A stretch of 64,000 bases of DNA. Source: Alnus glutinosa. Taxonomy: Eukaryota > Streptophyta > Magnoliopsida > Fagales > Betulaceae. The position numbers and the translations under genes are program-made. Below the pieces are notes generated by a model. That model was not told the DNA's origin, did not search any database, and saw only the letters and a list, made by a program, of their open reading frames with translations. Below are positions 34,801-44,690 of the stretch, one piece after another (position 1 is the first letter of the stretch; every line of letters starts with the position of its first letter). The DNA lies in the NCBI RefSeq assembly GCF_958979055.1, contig NC_084886.1:7385154-7449153 (forward strand), given 5' to 3'.

Positions 34801-36092
34801 TTTGCCATGAGGTGGCCGAACTACCCTCACAGACCCCTCTTCTTCTTTTCTTTTTTTTTTTTTTTTTTTCTTTTTTACAATTCTTTTTTTATTTTATTTT
34901 TTAAAATTTTTAATTAATTTTTAAAGAGTTTTATTTATTTATTATATAGTGATGGCGGGCCGTTAATCTTTGGACAAAAAATGCAACAGAGGTACCAAAC
35001 GGGTTTTTATCCCTAATTCAGGTACCACCTATGAAACAAATGAAAACTCAAGTACTAAATTTAAAAAAACCTAAAACTCAAGTACTAATAGGGTATTTAA
35101 CCTTTCATATTTTCGTGTGGGGTTTGGATCATGTCGATACATGAGTGATGCACCCCATTTAATCAAACGGGTCAAACTTTTCAACCCTAACTCACTAATT
35201 TCGTGTTGAGTTCGTATCGGATTCGCAGGTGGTGTATAAAATCATCCTCCATCAACCCTAACTCGAGCCAAATGGGTTCAACAACTTAATCTTAACCTGT
35301 GTCTTGTCAAAAAGGTCAACTGCGGTTGATATAATCATAGAACCAAAATTGGCAAGTGATGTTTAGTCAATTTGTGATAATTCTATTTTGTTTTCAGGAT
35401 TCATCATTCCAAAAGGCTGGAGAATATATGTTTACACAAGGGAGCTCAACTATGACCCACTCCTCTATCCAGAGCCTTTTACGTTCAATCCTTGGAGATG
35501 GCTGGTCAGTTAATTCCTCTATCCATTCAAATACTCAAACTAATTAAGCTTTCTGTATCCTTTTTAAGTGCTTAATATGTCAAATGGAATACAGGGCAAG
35601 AGCTTGGAGTCTCACGGCCACTTCTTCTTATTTGGAGCAGGAATCAGGCTGTGTCCTGGAAAGGAGTTGGGATTAGTCAAAATTTCTACATTCCTTCACT
35701 ATTTTGTTACTAGATACAGGTTCGTTGCATTAGTCCCCTAATTAATTTCTCTGACCTTAAACTAATTTATACGTTATTTTTGCACGGGTTTGGTGTTTGC
35801 CCAACAGAGGTGAGTACACAAAATGACCTTGTCTTGAAAGGGTTCCCGTCATATATATATATATATATATAAAGGGTAATTAATTACATTTTCCTCCCAT
35901 GAATTACTGACCATTGTTAACATGCAACACGTGCCACCACAAACTGACATATCAACTAAAAGAGAGCATGCAACTATCATTTTTATACCTTTACCCCCCT
36001 TTCGTCGGTCAAATTCATGAAAAGATTCAAATATCCTAACTCAAGTTTTAAATTTACATATAATATATACCTTAAAATTAAACAATTAAAAA

Positions 36093-36131
<39 letters not shown>

Positions 36132-36434
36132 AAAATTGGGGGTGGCCTGCGAGTCACCCCCTAACGTAAGGAGGTAAAGGTACAAAAATGATAATTTCAC
36201 GCTCTTTTTTTGTTGAGGTGTCAGTTGGTGGTGACATGTTGGTAATGACCGATAATTTAGAAGGAAAAAATGTAATTACCCCTTATTATAATTTTTTTTT
36301 GGAAAGAGTGAAACTTTTGTTAAAGTATTAATCGTCCTGGTTACAGATGGGAGGAAGTTGGAGAATGCAAGATCTTAAAGTTCCCAAGAGTTGAAGTACC
36401 AAATGGGTTGCACATAAGGGTATCAAAGTACTAA
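31591..36434 (+). CDS. CYP85A: Brassinosteroid C-6 oxidase, cytochrome P450 CYP85A (9 exons)
   Basis: ER P450 of the CYP85 clan that oxidises 6-deoxocastasterone to castasterone late in brassinosteroid synthesis; some family members also make brassinolide. Exons: 31591-31775, 31984-32308, 33285-33434, 33533-33778, 33887-33973, 34125-34203, 35398-35504, 35595-35719, 36347-36434 (1392 bp, 463 residues), all GT-AG and in frame. Seen in order: hydrophobic N-terminal anchor (2-20), proline hinge PPGTMGWP (about 33-40), I-helix SGYETVS (275-281) as in CYP85A, K-helix ETSR (335-338), FNPWRW (387-392), haem loop FGAGIRLCPG with Cys413. Arabidopsis CYP85A1 is 465 residues and matches throughout, for example GWRIYVYTREL and HYFVTRYRWEE. 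The copy looks intact. Residues 171-220 (exon 3) are the most diverged. Introns 1, 2, 6 and 8 carry repeats. I cannot tell whether it has the extra castasterone-to-brassinolide step. Confidence 0.95.
31797..31854. repeat. (TA)n microsatellite in CYP85A intron 1
   Basis: About 28 TA units starting 21 bp after the exon 1 donor. Confidence 0.95.
32497..33199. mobile_element. Foldback-like element in CYP85A intron 2
   Basis: aacagtcgattttaaaatag (32505) is inverted near the other end as ctattttaaaatcggctgtt (about 33172). Between lie two GC-rich blocks (32520-32640 and 32820-32940) rich in ccacccc and ggggtgg, then A- and T-tracts. No coding sequence. Exact termini uncertain. Confidence 0.6.
34338..35103. 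mobile_element. Foldback element with long arms in CYP85A intron 6
   Basis: Arms of about 145 bp at 34338-34482 and 34960-35103 are inverted copies. They begin ggttaaatatcctattggta on the left and end in ctaatagggtatttaacc on the right. Possible imperfect 9-bp duplications flank it: ttcgtatta (34329-34337) and ttcatattt (35104-35112), so it may be MULE-like. The core (34605-34830) is GC-rich with repeated gtggttcggcc / ggccgaacc. It appears to interrupt an older repeat containing gtgtggggtttggatcatgt. Confidence 0.7.
35871..36284. mobile_element. Foldback element in CYP85A intron 8
   Basis: Arms at about 35871-36000 and 36160-36284 are inverted: the left has gtaattaattacattttcct and accacaaactgacatatcaa, the right has ttgaggtgtcagttggtggt and tgtaattacccc. 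The core contains an A-tract and a GC block ggggtggcctgcgagtcacccc (36139-36160). A related copy is at 39066-39630. The 3' arm ends about 60 bp before the exon 9 acceptor. Confidence 0.75.
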
Positions 36435-36769
36435 TGTATTCCAAGTATGGCCAAGTTGGGCTGAAAATTGACTTCTAATGATCCTCCTTTCTGGGTTGAA
36501 GTGCTGAAGTGCTCAAAGGCAAATATTCTAAGTATGATGTTTCTGTTTTCGAGGGCTCTCCTTCCTCCTCCTCCTGGCTTTGAAATGGTTTGTTGAAAAT
36601 TAAGGTGGTTATTAAGAAAGTAGCCTATATTTCTATCTCTAATGAAGCTCATGTGGATGTGTGTGATTCTTCTTAGATTCCTTTGATGCCATTCTTTAAA
36701 CCTAGACCTAATGCATGTGAATCTTGTTGAGCTTGCCTGCATTTTGTGTTACTGAATTAGATTTCATTT

Positions 36770-37421
36770 AGTTCGCGGAATAGACCCCTGAAATGAAATG
36801 ACTATTCTATAAGAATAATCATTATTTTGTTTGGTAAGGGTTTATTCATTGGAATACATAATCCTTTAAAAAATTAGAAAAATAGCTATTCCTAAAGGGA
36901 TATATTACATTTTCGATAAAAAATCACAAATTATTATTATTATTTTTTTCTCTTTTTTTTTTTTTTAAAGAAAAAAAACAAAACAAAACAAAACTCACCT
37001 TAACAGTGGATAGTCGACCATCCCAATGGGTGGTCGGCTAGCCAGTGTATGGAGCCGAGGGTGGTCGCACCACCGCCGGAACGCCTCTTGGTGAACCCCT
37101 GAGGCATTCAAGAGGTGGTGCGACCACTCCCGAAACATTTTCCACCCCCAGCGCCCCTCAAGGGTGGCCGACCACCCACCACACACTAGTTTTCAATTTT
37201 ATTTTTATTTTTTTTTAAAAAAAAATATTAATTTTGTTTTTGTTTTTGTTTTTGTTTTTTTTTTTTATTTTTTTAATTTTGATTGGATTTCAATTAAAAT
37301 ATATGAGCTATTACCAAACTAAAGAGTATGAATAGTCATTCTATTCCATTCTCTTTTATTTCCAGTAATAACTATTACATTTTCTAATTGAATATTCATT
37401 CCGCAAATCAAACGAGCCTTA
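36770..37421. mobile_element. MITE-like element with GC-rich core
   Basis: The left end ttagttcgcggaatag (about 36770) and right end ttcattccgcaaatcaaacgagcc (about 37421) are imperfect inverted copies, as are inner gaatgactattct / gaatagtcattct blocks. The core (37010-37195) is GC-rich and itself folds: ggtggtgcgaccac pairs with gtggtcgcaccacc. Shares its end with 14565-14812. Confidence 0.65.
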
Positions 37422-37705
37422 ATGATTTCAGGTGAAAGAGCTTGGAACATAATGCTTTTGCATGATCTTTTTTACCCTTTCTCGATTCAATATATTCTAA
37501 GTATTCACTTGCCTCAAGCTAGGTATTTTGATAAAGAGAAAACCTTCGATACGAATTTACTGTAAAACACCACTTTTACGACCTTCAATAGGAATTTGAC
37601 ACATCACTTAGAAAATACCAAATACACTAAAGACTATAATAATAATAATAATAATAATATGTTGTATAGAAGGAAAAGAACGCAATTCTGCAGTATAGAG
37701 TTCCT

Positions 37706-37933
37706 GATGTTGGGTTGTACTATTGGTTCAATGAAACGAAAATGGTGGAATTGATGAGAGGGAAAAGGCTAGTTTTTGTGGGAGATTACAATCAATAGGA
37801 ATCAATGGGAATCCATGCTGTGTATGTTAATGGGAGCTATTAGAGATCCAAAGAGGATTTAGGAGATTGAGAGTCTGAGACCCATGGGAGGAGAATTAAC
37901 AAAGAGAAGGGAAATTTTTAGTTTCAAATTTGT
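37706..37933 (+). pseudogene. Broken exon of a TRICHOME BIREFRINGENCE-LIKE gene
   Basis: Plant TBL proteins are Golgi O-acetyltransferases with a GDS motif. Here the plus strand reads FNETKMVELMRGKRLVFVGD, then after a frameshift NQWESMLCMLMGAIRDPKR, then a stop, then ELTKRREIFSFKF. This is the order and wording of the TBL region around the GDS catalytic serine, but that serine is lost in the damaged joint (GDY). The match ends in gtaatt at 37934, where TBL genes commonly have an intron, so the fragment looks like a copied genomic exon rather than a processed copy. No other TBL exons seen. Confidence 0.7.
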
Positions 37934-39065
37934 GGTAATTCTGCAGTATCGTTCTTGGCTTTCCGACCTGTTTATTTGTCATGCTTTCGAGTAAACTGAG
38001 TTTGAGGTTGTCTTTGCAAAATTGCAGGGTTATAAGCTTAGAGTAGAATACTATGCGACACGTTAATTCTTAGTTCATGAGAGCAATATTAGGCTCATTG
38101 AATCTTCTTCTTAGAATGATTAATGTTGAAGTTTGTGGGTAAACTTAATTGATGGGAATACAAGTAACAAGCGGAAGCTTGAGAAAAAAAATAACACAAA
38201 GGGTGGTTCGGTGTTAGATACTTACGTTCACCACTCTGAATAGCTTCTAAGGTTACATTGTGCTCATTGACTTAATTGTTTACAATACAAATGTTTCTAT
38301 TTCTAGGGTAGTGACTAGTGAATAAGTATTAAGTATGATAATCAAGCCTTAAATAGAGAATATTTCGATATTGACCTGATTGGAATATATGGAAAATATA
38401 TTGTATATTATATTTTTCATATATTCTAACACTTAATGATAAAAACTCAACTCTCATACAATTTGACTCATGTGTCAATTCTCATAAACCCTTGGATCAA
38501 CTTCTATTAAAAAAATAAAAAATAACGGCTGATGTGCACTGTCATGTCAACCCAATTGTATGAAAGTGAGATGAGATTGAGTATTTAGAATTACTCTCTT
38601 AGAATTTATCATTTATGTTAGATTGTTATCAAATCTTAAATTTTTGATTACTTTATTAGTAATACTATATTAGTAGACTGTTGTATGATTGTTATACAAC
38701 TTGATAATGTGATAATGAAAACGAATTATTTTTTCAACACTTGTAAAATAATAATAACAATAATAATAGAAAGCTGATTTTTACTAAGACATTAACTTAT
38801 AATAATTTACTAAATTGCATTATTCCCTAGAAAGAGATGAGATAATTTGCATTAAAAAAAAAAAAAAAAAAACGAGATAATGGAAAAGATGTCAAACATT
38901 ATAATAACTCAACGCAATAATAACAACCGTAAATCCAAGAGTTCACTGGATACCATTGATATTTTTTGAGAACCGCATGGACCCGCCTAATATTTACCCG
39001 GAATACTTGGGGGTCATTACTTTTTCTTCTTTTCTTTTTTTTTTTTTTCATCGATTACCGGTTAT

Positions 39066-39630
<565 letters not shown>

Positions 39631-39632
39631 AG

Positions 39633-40135
39633 TGTCGGAAGGAGAAGAGGGGTAAAAATGGAGTCTTGGAGAAGTAAAGAGACTAAGAGTAGTTTGGGGA
39701 AGAAATGGTGTTGCGAGGGGGACACGTGGCTCAGGAAGTCGTCAGTAGCGGAAGTGCGTCCCAGCTGGAGTGAGTCCAAACGGTGCGTTTTGGGGGTAGC
39801 AGACCTGGGCCACCGATCTTAGTAAATAAGGACCAGTGCGTTGGGCCTTAGTTGGGTCTGTTTATGTTTTGATGGGTCTAGTGTAAGGGGGCCTTAGTTT
39901 GGTCTATTTTGTTATGAATTAATGGGTCTAGTTGTAAAGGGGCTATAAATATAAGACCTCTAGATTATTAGGGTTATCACTGTTAGCAATTACTGCTTTG
40001 TCTCCTGGAGGGTGGCACCTCGAATTCTGCCATTACTACTGCTCTATTATCATCAATACAACTACCACTTCTACCAACATTCCTTCATTAATTTCCCTCA
40101 TTACCCAGCATTATATTTACACTGTACCAGATATA
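39633..40135. mobile_element. Possible LTR-like sequence upstream of UAM gene
   Basis: Begins tgtcggaagg and contains a TATA-like ggctataaatataag (39942) and a following stretch ending tatcatcaatacaactacca and ttatatttaca, a layout common in plant LTRs. No target duplication or second copy was found. It could equally be old promoter sequence of the UAM gene, whose own TATA-like tttatatattt lies near 40300. Confidence 0.3.
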
Positions 40136-40353
40136 TTGACGACGAGCGATATTAGATGGAAGAAAAAGTAATTACTCATATAGAAATAATTGATGCACAA
40201 CGACGTAAGAACATTGCACAATTTATACACAACACATATCTTTCACATGGGTGATCCAATGATGTAGTGTAGGAATATATTCCCTTACCCATATACTTTA
40301 TATATTTACAAAGACAAAATCTCACTTTTCGTCGTCGAACCAATCTCTCAGTT

Positions 40354-40355
<2 letters not shown>

Positions 40356-40384
<29 letters not shown>
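40356..40384 (+). repeat. (CT)n in UAM 5' leader
   Basis: About 14 CT units ending 29 bp upstream of the start codon. Pyrimidine-rich CT runs are common in plant 5' leaders. Confidence 0.9.
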
Positions 40385-40413
40385 TGCAGCCTCTGAATCT
40401 CTCTCGGTAACCA

Positions 40414-40737
40414 ATGGCAGAGCCTTCGACCAAGGCCATACCCCTCTTGAAGGATGAGCTGGACATCGTGATCCCCACGATCCGGAACCTGGATTTCTTG
40501 GAGATGTGGAGGCCGTTCTTCGAGCCGTACCACCTGATAATAGTCCAGGACGGTGACCCGTCGAAGATCATCAAGGTCCCAGAAGGGTTCGACTATGAGC
40601 TTCACAACCGCAACGACATCAATCGGATTCTGGGTCCCAAGGCTTCTTGCATTTCGTTCAAGGACTCTGCCTGTCGGTGCTTCGGTTTCCTGGTCTCCAA
40701 GAAGAAGTATATTTTCACTATCGACGATGACTGCTTC

Positions 40738-40774
<37 letters not shown>

Positions 40775-43617
40775 CTTTTGATGTTTTGTTCTTGTCCTAG
40801 TTCAGTTTCTGTTTGGTGGCCGAGAAGTTGTTGAATTATGTTTGAATAAGAGTAATGGTGACAGTGTGTTGATAGCAAAATGGAGCTTTTGTTTGATGAG
40901 ATTGTGGTATTCGATCTTGAGGTTTTGGGGGATATGGGGTTCCGGGTTTTGGTGGGTTTGGTTTGGGAGATGAGTATTGGGGTTTTGATTGAGGGTTGGG
41001 TTTTCGGGGGGTTCTGGTTTTGGCGTGAAAGTTATGGTTTTGATGTGATGTTGGTAAGTGTTTTTTTTTTCTTTTCTTCGTTTGTCGGTGATATTTTGTT
41101 GGTTTATGGTTGACTCATATATTTATCTTTATAGGTGCTTGCAGGACGTGAAATGAAAGTAATGTCTTTTCTTTGATTTGCTTTGCTGAATTTGTGGTTT
41201 GTGGCCTTGGCAAAACTGGTTTTTTCTTATTCAAAAAGAAGGCCTCGCTGTTGATGCAGCAGCATGGAATTTGACGTTTCATAGCCATTGTTGAGGATTT
41301 AGCTTTACTTCACTCAATAGTACATCATGTTCTAGTTGCTGATTCTTTATAGACGTGCTTAAAAGATGTACTAGAAGTGTTGCAATTGTTTTCTTTTTCG
41401 GGAATTGAATCTATGCAGTTTGTTAGTTGGGTATAGAGTGGACTGGTAATTCCCCAGGTTCTTTAATGACTTTGCCGATGCGTGTTATTAAGATAACTAT
41501 TTTCACCTGGTTCTTGGATGGACATAGTACTACAGTCACTCCAGGTCCCAACTGCTTGATTATTGACTAGATCTTTAGGATCCACCCGTTCTCGTGTTCA
41601 ATGAACTTTTCGTTTCTTTCATTATGGATTCTACATCTGGCTCTTTTTATTATCCAAATATGTAAATTTTCATATTTTGTATATGCAGGTAGCCAAAGAC
41701 CCATCTGGGAAAGATATAAACGCACTTGAGCAGCACATAAAAAATGTCCTAACTCCATCCACTCCATTTTTCTTCAACACTCTTTATGATCCATACAGAG
41801 AAGGTGCTGACTTTGTCCGTGGATATCCTTTCAGTCTCCGTGGGGGTGCCCCTACTGCTGTTTCTCATGGACTCTGGCTTAACATACCAGACTATGATGC
41901 TCCTACACAACTTGTCAAGCCACTGGAGAGAAATACCAGGTATATGATATATCTCTTATAAGCAATCAATGAAATATGTGCTCATTCGGTGCAGGCCAGT
42001 TCTGTTTATTTACTCGATGTTTTCTCCCCCAGGTATGTTGATGCAGTTTTGACAATACCTAAGGGAACACTGTTCCCCATGTGTGGTATGAATCTAGCAT
42101 TCAACCGTGAATTGATTGGACCTGCAATGTACTTTGGGCTCATGGGTGACGGTCAGCCAATTGGACGATATGATGATATGTGGGCTGGTTGGTGCACCAA
42201 GGTAGTTTTTCTTTATCAATTTCCAGATTCTTCCTTTGTTCCAGTACTGTGTTCTTTAGGTTTGATATCTGGTTTTACCATGAGTTAATTAATCAAGTCT
42301 TGTGATTGATGGATTTTAATTGAAATTTAGAAAATTATCTATAAGGACTAAATAGTTGCCATGGTGTGTTGGAGTTGATTTTAATGTTATTCGATATCCG
42401 AGTGAGAGATCAGGTCACATTTGACAGTCCCCTATGATGGAATTTTTAGAATTCATGTTTGATCAGGGTCTTATGGACACCCCTCTAGTAGGTGAGAACT
42501 TCACCTGGTCCAATAATCATGAATCTTGGTTTGTTCAAGAATCGATAGGTTTTTTTCTCCCCTGGTTGGGACAAATAGCATTAAGATGTGTCTTAGAGGA
42601 GACTCCCTTGAATCTTGTCGGATCACTTCTCTTTGATGCTTGATTTTGGTGTTATGAGTAGGAGTAGTCGGTATTTTAAGTTTGAAAATATGTGGCTAAA
42701 GTCAGAGGGCTTTGTGGATCAGGTGAATACATGGTGAAGGTCCTATAGTTTTCAGGGATCCCCTAGTTATGTGTTGTCGTGCAAGTCGAGAGCATTGAAA
42801 TCAGATCTGAAAAAAATGGAATGAAGTAGTATTTGGCAACGTAGGGAAGCAAAAAAAAGATCCTTTAGATGGAATCCATGAGCTAGATAATATTGCAGAG
42901 GGAAGACCCTTAACTGAGGATGAAATGTTGAGAAAGGAAGAACTTTTTAAGTAATTGGAGAGGTTTATTCTTCTTGAAGAAATGAGTTGGAGGCAGAAGT
43001 CAAGGCTCTTTGGTTGAAAGATGGAGATAAGGACACTAAAATTTTCCATCGGGTGGATGTCGTCTATTTTACATTCATTATACTTACCAAAAATTACCCT
43101 CATATTTACCAAGTAGCTCTTTTAAATGATTACTGGGATTATAGTGCGAATGGATTCTCTAGCTCATACTAGTTGCCTTTTTTTCTTTTTCTTCTTTTTC
43201 TCTTTTTCTGAGCCATACTAGTTTCCTTTTCACTTGTTCAGAAGTGCACATAATGTCTTATGAATGCTCTTGTAGGTTATATGTGACCATTTGGGGTTGG
43301 GAATCAAGACTGGTCTGCCCTACATATGGCACAGCAAAGCCAGCAATCCTTTTGTTAACCTGAAAAAGGAGTACAATGGTATCTTCTGGCAAGAAGAGCT
43401 GATCCCATTCTTCCGATCCGCTGTCCTTCCAAAGGAATGCACGACTGTTCAAAAATGCTACATGGAACTCTCCAAGCAGGTCAGGGCTAAGCTTGGGCAG
43501 CTCGATCCCTACTTCAACAAGCTAGCCGATGCAATGGTGACTTGGATTGAAGCTTGGGAAGAGCTCAACTCCCCTGGAGGAGACTCTGCCAACCAACCAA
43601 ATGTACCTGCAAAGTAG
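40414..43617 (+). CDS. RGP: UDP-arabinopyranose mutase / reversibly glycosylated polypeptide (4 exons)
   Basis: GT75-family protein that interconverts UDP-arabinopyranose and UDP-arabinofuranose on the cytosolic face of the Golgi, supplying arabinofuranose for cell-wall polymers. Exons: 40414-40737, 41689-41939, 42033-42201, 43276-43617 (1086 bp, 361 residues), all GT-AG and in frame. Visible features: N-terminal [20 protein letters not shown], the DDD metal site in FTIDDDCF (104-106), [12 protein letters not shown] with the Arg of the S-L-R motif (about 159) at the place where the family is self-glycosylated, then [20 protein letters not shown] and [10 protein letters not shown], and a C-terminal [18 protein letters not shown]. 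Arabidopsis RGP1 is 357 residues and nearly colinear. CT repeats flank exon 1 on both sides. Intron 3 holds a decayed LINE. Which class-1 paralogue it is cannot be set here. Confidence 0.97.
40743..40770 (+). repeat. (CT)n directly after the UAM exon 1 donor
   Basis: About 13 CT units begin 5 bases into intron 1 (gtaag then CT repeats). Confidence 0.9.
42362..43060 (+). pseudogene. Decayed LINE ORF2 fragment in UAM intron 3
   Basis: The plus strand reads, in shifting frames, [48 protein letters not shown] (end of the LINE endonuclease domain), then NMWLK-like and [38 protein letters not shown] and [16 protein letters not shown] (the linker before reverse transcriptase). Stops and frameshifts break it, and both ends are missing. 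Same orientation as the host gene. Confidence 0.85.
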
Positions 43618-44601
43618 AGACTTTGATCAACTGTGATTTGCCTTTGATTGCTTTTAAAGCTTCCTAGTTGCTGACTATTATCATCACCATCATAATTATT
43701 TGTTTTTATTCTTTCCCCTATTGGGTTGAAACTTATAGAATATTTATTGTACGTTTGGTGGATGACATTCATTTATTTTGCTATAATGTCATGAGTTTAG
43801 AAATTTTGGGGAACACATCAGACAATTGCTGAAATAAACTCATTCCTTCCACCTCTGATTTATAGGGCATTTAACTAAGGCGTAAGCAAGATAGAAAACC
43901 GAAATCTAACTTTATCTTAAGTAGGCATTGCAGATATAAACTCATTCTTAACTGGAAAAGTTCCTCGAGAAGCACTACTCACAACACAAGTATAGATCAG
44001 AATTCAGAAATGGGGAAAATTGATTATTAGTTAAAAACAAGACAGGGAACCCGTTTGATCCGTCAATTGAAAACTATGTACATTTGATCAATAAGAATGG
44101 GGACCTGTAGGAATCTACGCCGCACTGATTTATGAATATCAAAGTTCTTGACATCAGCTCACAGAATACATTTGAGGCAACAACTGGTGTCTCTGTCCCC
44201 TGGTTATTTTGAAGAACTTTTTGGAGAATGCAGAATTTGCAGGTAAAACAGCAACTGACCTACATCACCAGCTACTTCTAGAACACGGACCATGTACGTT
44301 TGACAAAGACGAATGGAACCTGTATGAATCTGGGCTGAACCGCCTTGCGAATATCACACGGCAAAATGTTAGTGCAAAAAACCCCCCTCGTTATTTTGAA
44401 TAACTTTTTTGAATGTGCAGAATCTGCAGATAAACCATCAATTGACCTCCATCACCAGCTACTGCTAAAGCAGGAACCACATACATTTGACAAAGCTGAA
44501 TGGGACCAGTCTGAATCTAGGCTGCACTGCCTTGCGAGTATCAATGTTTTGATACCATTTCACTGAACAAAACGTTAAGAGCAAAAACCCCCTCGTTATT
44601 T
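43618..44601. other. Convergent intergenic spacer, UAM and FYR-WD40 genes
   Basis: 984 bp between the two stop codons. The first part should be the UAM 3' UTR. From about 44030 onward it consists of degenerate copies of the other gene's last exon (listed separately). Open frames across 44209-44566 come from these repeats read in antisense. Confidence 0.7.
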
Positions 44602-44690
44602 TCAAGAACTTTTTTGGGTGTGCGTAATCTGCAGATAAACCAGCAACTGATCACCACCGGCCACTGCCAAAGCACCTCCCGTTGAACCAT
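44030..44690 (-). repeat. Tandem degenerate copies of the FYR-WD40 terminal exon
   Basis: A unit of 187-205 bp is repeated about 3.5 times. The anchor gcagataaacc occurs at 44631 (inside the true last exon) and 44426, with gcaggtaaaac at 44239. Each is preceded by a 'cctcgttattttgaa.aactttttt' block and followed by 'caactgacct.catcaccagctact' and 'acatttgacaaagctgaatgg' blocks. A more diverged piece lies at 44040-44155. The first copy contains the coding end and stop of the minus-strand gene; the others lie downstream of that stop. Confidence 0.75.

Noticed and set aside
40348..40878. 176-codon minus-strand frame opposite UAM exon 1
   Set aside because: Shadow of the real exon plus CT repeats giving runs of RE residues.
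40880..41113. 77-codon open frame in UAM intron 1
   Set aside because: G/T-rich intron sequence with no homology recognised. The UAM frame is complete without it.
42434..43172. Open frames in UAM intron 3 as possible extra exons
   Set aside because: Their wording is LINE endonuclease and linker sequence with stops, not mutase sequence. Exons 3 and 4 join exactly across them.
44209..44566. Two plus-strand frames sharing DLHHQLLL and similar words, at first like a small repeat protein
   Set aside because: They are antisense readings of the tandem degenerate copies of the FYR-WD40 terminal exon, whose minus-strand frame is the real one.
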